The notes below the pieces were generated by a model that was not told the origin of the DNA, searched no databases, and worked only from the letters and a program-made list of their open reading frames with translations. A program made the position numbers and the translations under genes. From positions 88,360,472 through 88,424,471 of the forward strand of contig OY776122.1 of assembly GCA_963675135.1 (NCBI GenBank): 64,000 nucleotides of DNA. Reading direction: 5' to 3'. Positions 48,501 through 57,872 of the stretch are shown in pieces (the first letter of the stretch is position 1; each line of letters begins with the position of its first letter). This DNA comes from Galeopsis tetrahit. Lineage: Eukaryota > Streptophyta > Magnoliopsida > Lamiales > Lamiaceae.

Positions 48501-50405
48501 TTTTTTTGTTGTTCTTGATTATCCTTAATTTCAGGTGCAAGGACAATTTTGTCTTTTTCCACCTCTGTCTGTACATCATTTTTGTCCTTTGGAAGATCAT
48601 TATTGGTATCTTCATCACCTGCAGGTGCTGGCAAATCACTTCCATCAGCACCCGTCGCAAGGACAATCTTGTCTTTTTCCGCCTCTGTCTGTGCATCACT
48701 TTTGTCCTTTGCATGATCATTATTGGTATCTTCATCATCTGCATCATCACTGTCGCTTCCAGAAGAATCAGAGTCTGCGAATTTAATGATTTTGTTCAAA
48801 GGCTTCTTAGATAGTCCTGCTTCTTCATCAACTTTGGGCTCTATACCCTCTATAAGCTCATCATAAAACTGTCTCAAAGAACAAACGTAAATTAACTGAG
48901 TTGACTTTGTCAAGCTTCAAAGAAAGGAAAAGAAAGAGAATCCATGAAAAATGATATCATTTGTGTGTTAATTATAGCTCTGTTGATTAAAAATGTTAGT
49001 GTGCGTTTTGTACATTAATGCTAAAACTCACAAAAACATTACATAAAATTAAATTAAACATATTAGCATATGATGAATTAATAAATTGAAGTTCAAAAGC
49101 ACATATGGCAATAACATCTCATAATGACACAAATCAAAGGAATAAACTTCAAAAGCTAACAAGTAGCAAAATAGTCATCCACGTTATCACATTCATCATC
49201 ATAATCCGCGTCCTACTCATCATCAAATTGGGGATCTTCATCACAAAATTCTTCTTCCTCCTCATCTTCACCTTCCAATAGTAAAATTCAACTTCTTCTT
49301 CATCTCTGAATGAGTGTTTGCAAACTCTATTAACAACATTCTTCAAACTCATTTAATAGCTCTTGTTTTAGAACTCAATACACATTCTTTAAGTCTTTGA
49401 TGAAAATGCTTTATTCAAGTGTGTGTTCCAACATGTCATGCAGATAAACTAATAAACCAGTAGCACATGTACAGTTAATAAAAGCACAATCCAAATAAAC
49501 TCATGCATCCACAGCTCGACCAAACAGGCGGCAAACGACAAAACTAAGCACAGGAGCATTTGTGATCAACCCATAAAATTACAGTTCACAGTGAGCATAT
49601 ATGCAAATTTGACACAAACATGCAATTTTATCACCAAAAAATAAATAGTGTTGAAGGGACAAAAGGAAAAAAAAAACAGCCATCTCATGAAATTGACCAT
49701 ATGATAAAAAGGCAAGTCTTGTGCGAGACCAACTCGTACAATGTATTCAGTGTGACACATCCCTTTTAAGGTAAAAAATGCACTTTCCAGAACAGTAAAA
49801 AGATAAAAAAAAATTGAGAAAAACACAAGTTACACTTTTTTTTAATCTTCAAATTGATATTTTCTTTTGAAAAGTGATACTACTAAACAATACTAATATC
49901 GAGGACCACCAAACCTCCCCATTTTATTAATATCAAAATTTGGAAGAAACAGAAACACAAATATTAACAAATACTCCTGGGGAATTGTATATAATAAGAT
50001 CATTTAAGTGACTAACACCAAAAAAACAACTAAAATTCTATCAACAAGCACTCATCCAAAGATTCAATATATATATATATATGTAAAACAATTTTGATAC
50101 CAAAAAAAAAAAACATACAGAGTCGATAACATTAATGGCTTCATGTGAGGCTTGGTATTCCCTCCCGCCATCACACGTTATAAAGAAGCCCTCAACTCCT
50201 GGGCGTAAAGGGTAAGCACCCTTTTTCACCGGCTTCTGTGAAAATCAACCATAAAAAGAAAAGGAATAATTTTTTTTAGCTTCAGCCGAGAAGAAAAACA
50301 GAAAAATACAAATAAGATAATTCTTACATTATGGGGAAGGTAATTCTTTCTGCTCTTATTATTTTTGGAGGAGTTGCTCGACTTGGATTTGTTCTCGGGC
50401 GCCAT
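45531..50405 (-). CDS. THUMP-domain protein, TAN1/THUMPD1 type tRNA acetylation adaptor
   Basis: Yeast Tan1 and human THUMPD1 bind tRNA and help the Kre33/NAT10 acetyltransferase make N4-acetylcytidine on tRNA-Ser and tRNA-Leu. Exons on the minus strand: 50405-50328, 50235-50119, 48868-48335, 47522-47383, 46958-46838, 45827-45687 and 45605-45531, phases consistent, 401 residues. The N-terminus is basic (KSKSSNSSKNNKSRKNYLPH). YPLRPGVEGFFITCDGGRE begins the N-terminal RNA-binding part. Exon 3 encodes a long acidic insert with a duplicated 40-residue block. The THUMP domain follows in exons 4-6: FLLRVLPVEVSCYTSDEEIR, FAVLYDARANTGVDRAKVID and VDLANPDISIVVQVVK. It ends with GVVEKYKELAKYNLRQLSS. 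Three introns contain small transposons. I recognise the family by motif order; the role in plants is inferred. Confidence 0.9.
45881..46230. mobile_element. MITE in intron 5 of the THUMP gene
   Basis: The left end GAGTTCAAATCCATTTTGGT and the right end (reverse complement GAGTTATATCCATGTTGGT) are inverted copies, followed by inverted GGTCCC and AAAGTTA-like segments. AAACAAAA occurs on both outer sides and may be the TSD. No coding. Confidence 0.6.
47038..47358. mobile_element. hAT-like MITE in intron 4 of the THUMP gene, 321 bp
   Basis: Left end TAGGGGTGTAAGTGAGTC and right end GACTCATTTACACCCCTA are near-perfect inverted repeats of 18 bp. The TAGGGG terminus is typical of hAT elements. 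Both flanks are G-rich, so the TSD is ambiguous. It lies directly downstream of exon 4. A fragment of the same kind sits near 30440-30590. Confidence 0.75.
47766..48188. mobile_element. Tourist-like MITE in intron 3 of the THUMP gene
   Basis: Left GGATATGTTTGATTAGGGAT and right (reverse complement GGGTATGCTTGATTTGGGAT) are inverted copies, followed by TTCAAAAT on both sides. The interior is AT-rich and non-coding. Borders are accurate to a few bases and the TSD is uncertain. Confidence 0.6.
48537..48776 (-). repeat. In-frame tandem duplication (120 bp) in THUMP exon 3
   Basis: The segments starting CAAGGACAATTTTGTCTTTT and CAAGGACAATCTTGTCTTTT (plus strand) are exactly 120 bp apart. The protein therefore has two acidic blocks of about 40 residues, each with DEDTNND, a KDK, QTE and EKDKIVLA. 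The frame is kept. Confidence 0.85.
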
Positions 50406-50472
50406 TGAATTGAAGAACTGAAGAAAAGAGTGCAGAAAATGGTGAGGTTTATGCGGAGGTTCGTTAATTTTT

Positions 50473-50513
50473 TGGGCCCTTTGGTTTATATATCCCATGA
50501 AGCCCAATGGGCC
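50473..50513 (-). promoter_or_regulatory. Site II (TCP-type) motifs and TATA box of the THUMP gene
   Basis: TGGGCC occurs at 50473-50478, and the paired AGCCCAATGGGCC at 50501-50513. These are site II elements (TGGGCY) typical of plant genes for ribosome and RNA metabolism. Between them, on the minus strand, GATATATAAACC (about 50495-50484) is a plausible TATA box, some 80 bp before the ATG at 50405. Confidence 0.6.
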
Positions 50514-50752
50514 ACTTTTCCAATATTTGTATGAGAGAGAAACGGCTTTGTCAAAATAATATAATTAGGGATGGGGTATATACCCCTCCAGCTTTGTTTA
50601 ATACACTCCCCTCCACTTTTATTAATTAGATATTCATATAAAATGTCTATTTTGCCCTTTTAATAAAATACAATTAAACTAAGCCTAACCCTAATTATAA
50701 CCCTAACCCTAATTTATTTGAGAGGTATTAACCACCCAACCTCCTGCATCCG

Positions 50753-50882
50753 TCGCCACAGCCCACCCTCCGGCATCCACTGCCGCCGCAGCCCACCCTC
50801 CGACATCCACCGCCGCCGCAGCCCACCCTCCGACATCCACCGCCGCCGCAGCCCACCCTCCGACATCCACCATCGCCGCAAA
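50753..50882. repeat. GC-rich 30-bp tandem repeats in the Mutator-like element
   Basis: Four copies of a roughly 30-bp unit containing CAGCCCACCCTCCGACATCC and ACCGCCGCCG. The minus-strand reading gives a repetitive GGWAAAAVDV peptide, which is a by-product of the repeat and not evidence of a gene. Confidence 0.88.
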
Positions 50883-50939
50883 TAAAAATTCAAAAGTTAA
50901 AATACACAACTTAGAAATTAAAAAAAAAAACTTATTTTC

Positions 50940-51110
50940 GACAAACCAAAGTCGATTAAAATTTCTTCCGTCGACACTGGTTTGTCGACCAAATACACTT
51001 TGGTCAATAAGATTTTTTCGATCGACAATATTGAGTCGATCAAAAACACTCCCGTAGACAATATTTTGTCATTGGGAGTGGTTTTGGTCGACTCCATATT
51101 GTCAAAATTT
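50940..51110. repeat. GTCGAC-rich fold-back in the Mutator-like element
   Basis: Arms near 51033-51060 (CAATATTGAGTCGATCAAAA and following) and 51078-51108 (ending TTTTGGTCGACTCCATATTG) pair over about 28 bp with few mismatches. A further pair built on CGACAAACCA / TGGTTTGTCG lies just before. The arrangement resembles the fold-back at 1076-1214. Confidence 0.75.
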
Positions 51111-51159
51111 TAAAAAAAAAAAAACAGAGGAGACGGGACGGGAGAAACTCAAGAGAAAA

Positions 51160-51450
51160 GAAAAAAAGAGACTTACCTAGGGCGGACGAGCGGCGGAAGC
51201 TGGACGAAGGGGAGGACGAGCGGCGGAGGCTGGACGAAGGGAGGACGAGCGGCGCATCTTGGGGGCGGGGCGAAGGGCGGCGGCGCTAGATAGCTGGAGA
51301 GGCGGCGGCGGCATCTTGGGCAATGGAGAAAAAAGAAAAAAAAAAGCTTACCTGCTGCGTCTTCGTGCAGCGGCGACGGTGGACGGATGGCGGCAGCGAC
51401 GGTGGGCGGATGTGCGGCGGCGACTGTGGCAGATGAAGAAGGGAGGAGAA
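51160..51450. repeat. GC-rich GGCGG-type repeats, possibly captured sequence
   Basis: Units such as GGACGAGCGGCGGAGGCTGG and ACGAAGG occur two to three times, followed by GCGGCGACGGTGG-type units. Composition differs sharply from the AT-rich surroundings. It may derive from a captured gene end or from simple amplification; I recognise no protein. Confidence 0.5.
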
Positions 51451-51654
51451 GAATGAGTGTGGGAGAAATTAAAGAAAAAAAATTAGGGTTTAGAAAAAAT
51501 TAGAATTTTAGTGGGGGAGTGTATTTATCTTAAAAAAATTTAAGTGAAGAGGGTATAAAAGGTTATTTGGGGGGAGTGCATGTATCTTTTTTTTATGAAG
51601 GGGGGAGTGTATTAAACAAAGCTGGAGGGGTATATACCCCATCCCATATAATTA

Positions 51655-52838
51655 TAGGTGTCTCATTTCAAAATTTAATTTGTACATATTTCTCATTTTA
51701 AATTTTCATTTAAATTATTTTATCAACTTAAGGTCCACATTTGAAGAAAAAATTAAATTCATGTTAGATGATTAAAAAAAAAGAGAGTGAGAATTATTTC
51801 AGAAATAAAAAGTAGATTTAAAAAACAATATATACATATTTATGCAAAAAAAAAGGTTAAATTTCGAAAAAAAAATTATATGTTTAGATTTTTTATTTTT
51901 AATAAAAGGAAATATTTTGGAAAAATAAGTTTACCTGAATTTTTCAGAAAAAAAAAATAGTAAAAAAAATGTTAGATTTCGACAAAAATAATTAAAAATT
52001 TGACAAAACTTTCCAATTTTATTTCAAAAAATGTGCATTTTTTGCAAATCCAATTTGAAAAACTCGGTTACGAGTTTTTTTTTTTCTTTTTTTAATTACT
52101 TTTTTTTTTCGAACACAGAAAGACTTAACTTTATAAATAAGTAGAACTAGTATAGAACCCGTGTATTACACGGGACTTTAAATAAACATTTTAATATTTA
52201 ATATAATATCTTTTATGTATTTACTCAATTTATATTTTAATATTTTCATTTTGTACGTTAGATTACTATAAAAACATACATTTTTATCATACATACGTGA
52301 GTGTGTATATATATGTGTGTGTGAGAATGCTCATTATATGAAAGTAATGTATAAAATAAGCATTACTTAGACAATCAATTGAGATCTATAGTATTAAGAT
52401 CAATATAAAATGAAGTGAAATTAAAATAATTGATAATAGAACTGAAATATTTGAATAATTAGTATAATTGGAAATTAAAAAAACATAAGAAATTCAAATC
52501 CTTTCTAAAGTCTAAATTATTGATGAGTCAAATGCAACACACTCCCAATTGAATAAATGTATAATATCTACTTAGAACATAAAATAAAAGAAACTTCAAA
52601 TAAAATCTCTGATATCTATTTTTTCCATTAAACAAAAGAGAGAATACGAATAATATACCCAATGATAGCAGATCTTCAAAATTATTTAAATAATAATTTT
52701 GCACATCAGTAGAGAAAATTGTAAACATTCATAATTGAACAGATTTCAGTAGTGCATTATCAATTGTATGAGAGTTACTGATATAAAGAAACACTACATT
52801 TTAAATGATAACATCCTCAAGATTACGGTGTATCTATC
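51655..52838. other. AT-rich intergenic DNA
   Basis: Poly-A and poly-T runs and a GTGTGTATATATATGTGTGT microsatellite near 52306-52325. No gene, and no paired termini recognised before the copia LTR. Confidence 0.5.
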
Positions 52839-53622
52839 TGTTACGATTGTCAATGATAATTCAACTTTGATTAGACGTCTCCAATCACAAGCAAAATAAT
52901 CGGCCAATATTCAATCCAACGAAAGCATGGCAATTCACAAATATAAATGAAAACAGAAAAACAGAGCACAAGAACGATTTAAGTGGTTTGATCAATGTGA
53001 TCTACATCCACTGGACACACGACTTCAATTTGATTAGTTCAAGAGATGTTTACACACTCATCACTCGGAAAGGGAATTTATCCTCACTTCACTCGTGAAC
53101 TCTCAACTCTCAAAACGAATGCTCGTATGCGTCAAGAATTACAATTACAAGTAATGGGGTATTTATAGGATTCAAGGTGATTGCAGCGTGTGTTGAAAGC
53201 GTGCTCTGTTGCCACGTGGATTCTGTTACAACCGTGTAACAAACTCACACCTTCAGCGTGGCTCAATCTGAATTGACCTCCTTGCCCTTCACTTGTCTTC
53301 GCAAGACAAGACGACTCCATACTTAGCCAAAAATTAACCCTGCTAACAGAACTCAACTAGTCTGGTCAGACCTCTACTTGTCTGGTCTTCCCAACTCGTC
53401 TTGTCTAGACCGCAACACCATCTCATCTGATCTGGTCTGAGTTAACTTGTCTGACTCGACCAGCTGATACGCCAACAGCTGAGTCATTCAGAAGACTTCT
53501 ATCAACTAAGTACCTCGACTGATCTGCCCAACAGACGAGTACAGTAGTAGAGTAGAATCTACCTGATCTGTACCAGACGAGTCGCACTCGTCTAGTCTAG
53601 GAGAATTGAGATAAACCTCACA
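52839..53622 (-). repeat. 3' LTR of the copia element
   Basis: Plus-strand ends are TGTTACGATTG and AAACCTCACA. Contains many CTGGTC and CTCGTCT motifs near 53355-53600, as does the partner LTR. Confidence 0.95.
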
Positions 53623-53745
53623 ATTCTCCACCTTTAGCTCAAAATCTCCACCTTGAACTAAACAACTCCGATCTATCCTTCTCAAAGGACAGATTCCACT
53701 ACTAATCTACCGCCACCAGACTAGTAGCCTTCTCCGCAGAGGTCA

Positions 53746-55353
53746 CTAATGCAAACCAACTGACCTAAGACATAAACCAAACTTCTCCTTTGGTAACGCA
53801 TTAGTAAATGCATCAGCAGGGTTCTCCTCAGTAGCTATCTTAACCACTTGGACGCTCCCCTTCTCCACAATATCTCTCACAAAGTACAGTTTTACATCAA
53901 TGTGCTTGGTTCGTTCATGATACCCCTGATGCTTTGTGAGATGAATTGCGCTTTGATTATCACAGAAGACAGTCACACTGTTATGAGATAAACCAAACTC
54001 CTTAAGAATCCATTTCAGCCACATGCTTTCCTTAACTGCCTCAGTCAAGGCCACGTACTCCGCTTCAGTAGTAGACAATGCAACTACGGATTGATGAATA
54101 GACCTCCACGACACTGCCGTACCAAATAGAGTGAACACATATCCTGTTAAGGACTTTCGAGTGTCAACATTGGCTGCGTAATCTGCATCCACGTATCCCA
54201 CAAGTGCATCCCCCTCACTTGGCATCTTCTGAAATTTCAGACCCTTCTGTGCTGATCCTAGAACATATCTCATAACCCACTTAACCGTTTCCCAATGACT
54301 TAACCCTGGATCACTCATATATCTGCTGATCACACTCATAGCATGAGTCAAGTCTGGTCTACAACACACCATATCATACATCAAACTCCCTACAGCACTG
54401 GCATAAGGTATCTTGCTCATCTGAGTTCTGTCTTGGCTGTTCCTGGGACTCATCTGATTGGACAAACGATGATGTTGGCCAATAGGAGTAGAGACAGTTT
54501 TAGCCTTATGCATTCTGAACCTCTCTAACACCTTCTGAAGATAAGTAGGCTGACTCAACAGAATAAACCCGTCTAGTCTACTGATCTCCATCCCAAGAAT
54601 CACTTTTGCGTCACCAAGATCTTTCATCTCAAACTCCTGTTTGAGGATCTCCTTAACTTGATTAACACTGTCAATAGACTCGCCTGCTATTAACATGTCA
54701 TCAACATACAACAGAAGATAGGTAACACCAGTACCAACCCGTCTGAAGTAGACACAGTTGTCGTACAAGCTCCTTGTAAAACCAGTTGAGCAAATGTACT
54801 CATCAAATCTCAAGTACCATTGTCGAGGGCTTTGTTTTAGGCCATAGAGGGACTTTTTCAATAGACAGACCTTGTCTTCCCCTTCTTCTATGTCCAACCC
54901 TTCTGGTAGCTTCATATAGATCCTCTCGTCTAGAGATCCATGTAAGAAAGTTGTGGTCACATCCATCTGATGTAGCTCCAATTCATATTGGGCAACCATA
55001 GCTAACAAGATTCTGATGCTACAATGCTTCACAGCAGGTGAGAAGATTTCATTGAAATCGATACCTTCCTTCTGTGTAAAACCCTTAGCTACAAGACTCG
55101 CCTTGTATCTAAGCTTGCCACCCCTCTGAGCTTCCACCTTCTTTTTATAGATCCACTTACACCCAACCAACTTCTTGTTCTTGGGCCTTTGAACAATCTC
55201 CCATGTCTGGTTCTTGTTCAAAGAAAGCAGCTCCTCCTCCATAGCAACTATCCACTTCTCCTTGTCGTGGCAGCTGATGGCTTCTGAATAAGACTTCGGC
55301 TCCAGAGACTCCACCTCAAGAGCTGCACATAATGCAAATGAGACTATGTCAGC
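53746..55353 (-). pseudogene. Copia reverse transcriptase and RNase H region
   Basis: Continuous reading frame of over 520 residues. RT motifs include GCKWIYKKKVEA, QMDVTTTFLHGSLDERIYMK and the catalytic YVDDMLIAG. RNase H follows with VGYVDADYAANVDTRKSLTG, STTEAEYVAL and FCDNQSAIHL, then the typical ending ENPADAFTNALPKEKF. The RT core appears intact. An in-frame TAA at 55354-55356 separates it from the integrase, so it is not made from the native polyprotein. Confidence 0.92.
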
Positions 55354-56384
55354 TTATCCATACCTCTGAGGTGGGTGGACTTCTCGTCTGGTTCTGTCCC
55401 GTGCCAGCTGATAATGTTGAAGATCATTCTCACTTTGAGGATCGCCCTCCTCATTTGGATCAATATCATCTCCAACTGGTCTTGTGGAGTCAACTTGCTC
55501 CACCTCGACTTGTGTCTCGTCTGGTTGGTTATCAGCTGCACTAGTACTCGTATTAGTCTGTTCTGATAGAGGCATCTGACTCTCATCAAACGTCACATCT
55601 CTACTGATTATGCACTTTTGCATCCCAGCTTTGAGGCACCATAACCTGTATCCTTTCACGCCAGAAGGATACCCAACAAACACGCATCGCAATGCTCGAG
55701 GCTCAAGCTTATCTTGCTTGACATGAGCATAAGCTTGACATCCAAATACCTTCAAATGATTGTAATCGGCTGCACGTCCAGACCACAACTCCTCTGGGGT
55801 TTTGTATTGCACAACCGAGGAAGGACTTTTGTTTATCAAATAGGCTGCAGTAGACACAACCTCTCCCCAAAACACCTTCGGCAGACAGGAACTGTTCAAC
55901 AAACACCTGACTCTCTCAAGTACAGTCCTATGCCGTACTATTCCTTTCGATTTGCAGAACGCATTGAACTCGTCTGATAGGTACTCCAGACCATTATCAG
56001 TTCTCAAATGTTTGAGAGTCTTGTTTGTGACATTTTCACATTCAATGAGCCATTCCTCGAATTTCTCAAATGCTTCTGACTTCGATTTCAGAATAGACAC
56101 CCACACTTTTCTTGAGTAGTCGTCTATGATAGACAAGAAGTATTTTCCACCAGACCTCGTCTGATTCCTCGCTGGCCCCATAGATCAGAATGGACATAGT
56201 CCATGATCCCATTGGTAGAGTGAACACCCTTACCAAACTTAAGTCTCTTGGACTTACCAAGAATACAAGACTCACACAAGTCGAGTTGAGTGATCTTGTC
56301 TTTGCCAAGCAGACCTTGCTTAGACAACTCTACTAGGCCCTTCTCGCCTACGTGAGCTAGTCTTTTGTGCCACAACATTGAGTT
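55354..56384 (-). pseudogene. Copia integrase region, frameshifted
   Basis: The HHCC zinc part (MLWHKRLAHVGEKGLVEL, then CESCILGKSKRLKF) is read in one frame and the core (SIIDDYSRKVWV, then TDNGLEYLSDEFNAF) in another. The switch lies near 56175-56185, at the run of G after SDLW, and is a shift of one base. The region ends at the TAA at 55354-55356. Just upstream it is cut by the LTR inserted at 56390. Confidence 0.9.
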
Positions 56385-56389
56385 GTCTT

Positions 56390-57872
56390 TGATACACGTG
56401 TTATGCAACACTAAATAAACAACCGCAAGTGTACGGCGTCTATCGTAGCGTGGTAAGCACAAGGTCGATCCCACGAGAAGGTTAAGCGTAAAAGTGGAGT
56501 TTGCTAATCGAGTTCTAAATAGACGTGATAGATTGTTTGAATATGATGATTTACTCTAAAATTACCTACCAAGTGTCACAAATAAGTAATAAAGAGCAAA
56601 GACGAAATCGATCAAATACCAAGCAAATAAGTAAAACGAAAGTGAAACGGATGTAACTCAAAAAGAAAAGGTGGGTTCCAAGGCGATTGTAACACTTAGA
56701 TGTCCGTTTATGAATGTTATCTCGTTTAGATGGCCATTAAGTTTATCTCATATAGGGTGATCACACAAGAAGAATTAATTAATCTCTCGATCTAATTAAC
56801 CAAAGGCGCAATGCAACATAGGCTCGTATTTCTACCTCACAAACATTACACCGCCTAAAATAGCTCCTAAGACCATTCGATTCCCTCTCCGATAATTAAT
56901 CCTCTCTCGAGCTCATAATAATATCGGGTTGCATGCTTGCATACGATTAAACGGAATAAATCTCTCGATCTTACCCCAATTAACAATGAATTAAGCAAAT
57001 CATCATGGTCAATAACAACATGCTTGACAATGGATAATTAAACATGCAAATAAGAAACAAACACCAATTAAAGCAAGAAATTACTCATAAACATCAATCC
57101 AAGTCTTACAATGCCTTAGAACCACAAAGTGTTCAAATTACAAAATCCAAATGAAATAACTAAATAAAAAGAAAGGGAAAGAGAAAGCTTAGTCTAGAAT
57201 GTGGTAAGGAATGGAATTTGGGAGCTATTGCATCCTTTCTTCCTTGATTTGATGAAGAATTGAGAGAGAAATGGCCAAAACACCTCCAAGTATGTGTAAC
57301 TATGTGTGGGAATTGAGGAATTGGGGAAGAATGTCTTGGATTTCAAGAAATGGGGCTTATATAGTGTTGGGGTAGGGTTTGGATGCAAGAATTGCAAGTT
57401 AGTCCCTAAAAAATGACTAAAATGGACAAAAGGCACCGAAAATGGACAAAAGGCACCAAAAATGGGGTAGCACGGCCGTGCACGGTGCACGGCCGTGCTC
57501 CATCGTGGCCCAAAAATCCCTGTTTCGAGCACGGCATGCTCGAGCATGGTGCTCGGCCGTGCTCGCTCGGTCGACTTCGGCCCTTTCTCGTTTCGTGCAT
57601 AACTTTCGCCTCGGGTGTCCGATTGACTCGATTCTTTTGGCTATTCCACTCCGTTTTTCGAGACGAATCCAACCGTGCACTCCTCTTCCTGATCCAGTAA
57701 AGTATGGTTGGTGTTTTGCTCCAAATTCCATCGTATTTCCTACAAAATCGACAAAACACAACCTTTCTCTCATTTCGGCATAAACAATCATATTCAATGC
57801 ATAAATCAATGAAATCCACATCAAAATACGCTTCACATGTGCCTCTAAAACGTGTAAATTCCACCCGAATCA
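56390..57872 (+). mobile_element. Solo LTR (1483 bp) inserted in the copia element
   Basis: It begins TGATACACGTGTTATGC and ends CCACCCGAATCA, so TG...CA, with a perfect 5-bp TSD GTCTT at 56385-56389 and 57873-57877. No internal LTR pair or pol is present. Near its start it holds AACCGCAAGTGTACGG and GGTCGATCCCACGAG, a motif pair widespread in plant LTRs. Its right third aligns with 1-527. Removing it together with one TSD copy would leave the copia frame continuous. Confidence 0.85.

Larger units (their letters stand above)
50568..51645. mobile_element. Non-autonomous Mutator-like element, 1078 bp
   Basis: Perfect terminal inverted repeats of about 44 bp start GGGATGGGGTATATACCCCT at 50568 and end with its complement at 51645. 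A perfect 9-bp TSD, ATATAATTA, lies at 50559-50567 and 51646-51654. The interior has GC-rich tandem repeats and a GTCGAC-rich fold-back but no transposase. It is inserted about 160 bp upstream of the THUMP start codon, so it adjoins or forms part of that promoter. The identical ends suggest a recent insertion. Confidence 0.92.

Noticed and set aside
48446..48814. 122-residue plus-strand frame opposite the THUMP gene
   Set aside because: Shadow of the acidic THUMP exon 3; hydrophobic-looking only because it is the complement of Asp/Lys codons.
50685..50716. Interstitial telomere repeat (CCCTAA units)
   Set aside because: Only two or three adjacent CCCTAA units inside a transposon; too short, and similar motifs occur by chance or as telo-boxes.
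50709..50909. Repetitive GGWAAAAVDV peptide as a secreted or structural protein
   Set aside because: It is a direct reading of the 30-bp tandem repeat in the Mutator-like element and has no leader or conserved end.
53132..53356. 74-residue frame present identically in both copia LTRs (53132-53356, 60056-60280)
   Set aside because: Conserved only because the two LTRs are near-identical copies; no sign of an LTR-encoded protein.
57406..57864. Open frames of 95-152 residues in the solo LTR
   Set aside because: They overlap in several frames through the palindromic GC-rich part of the LTR, and none has a domain or is kept in the related LTR at 1-527.
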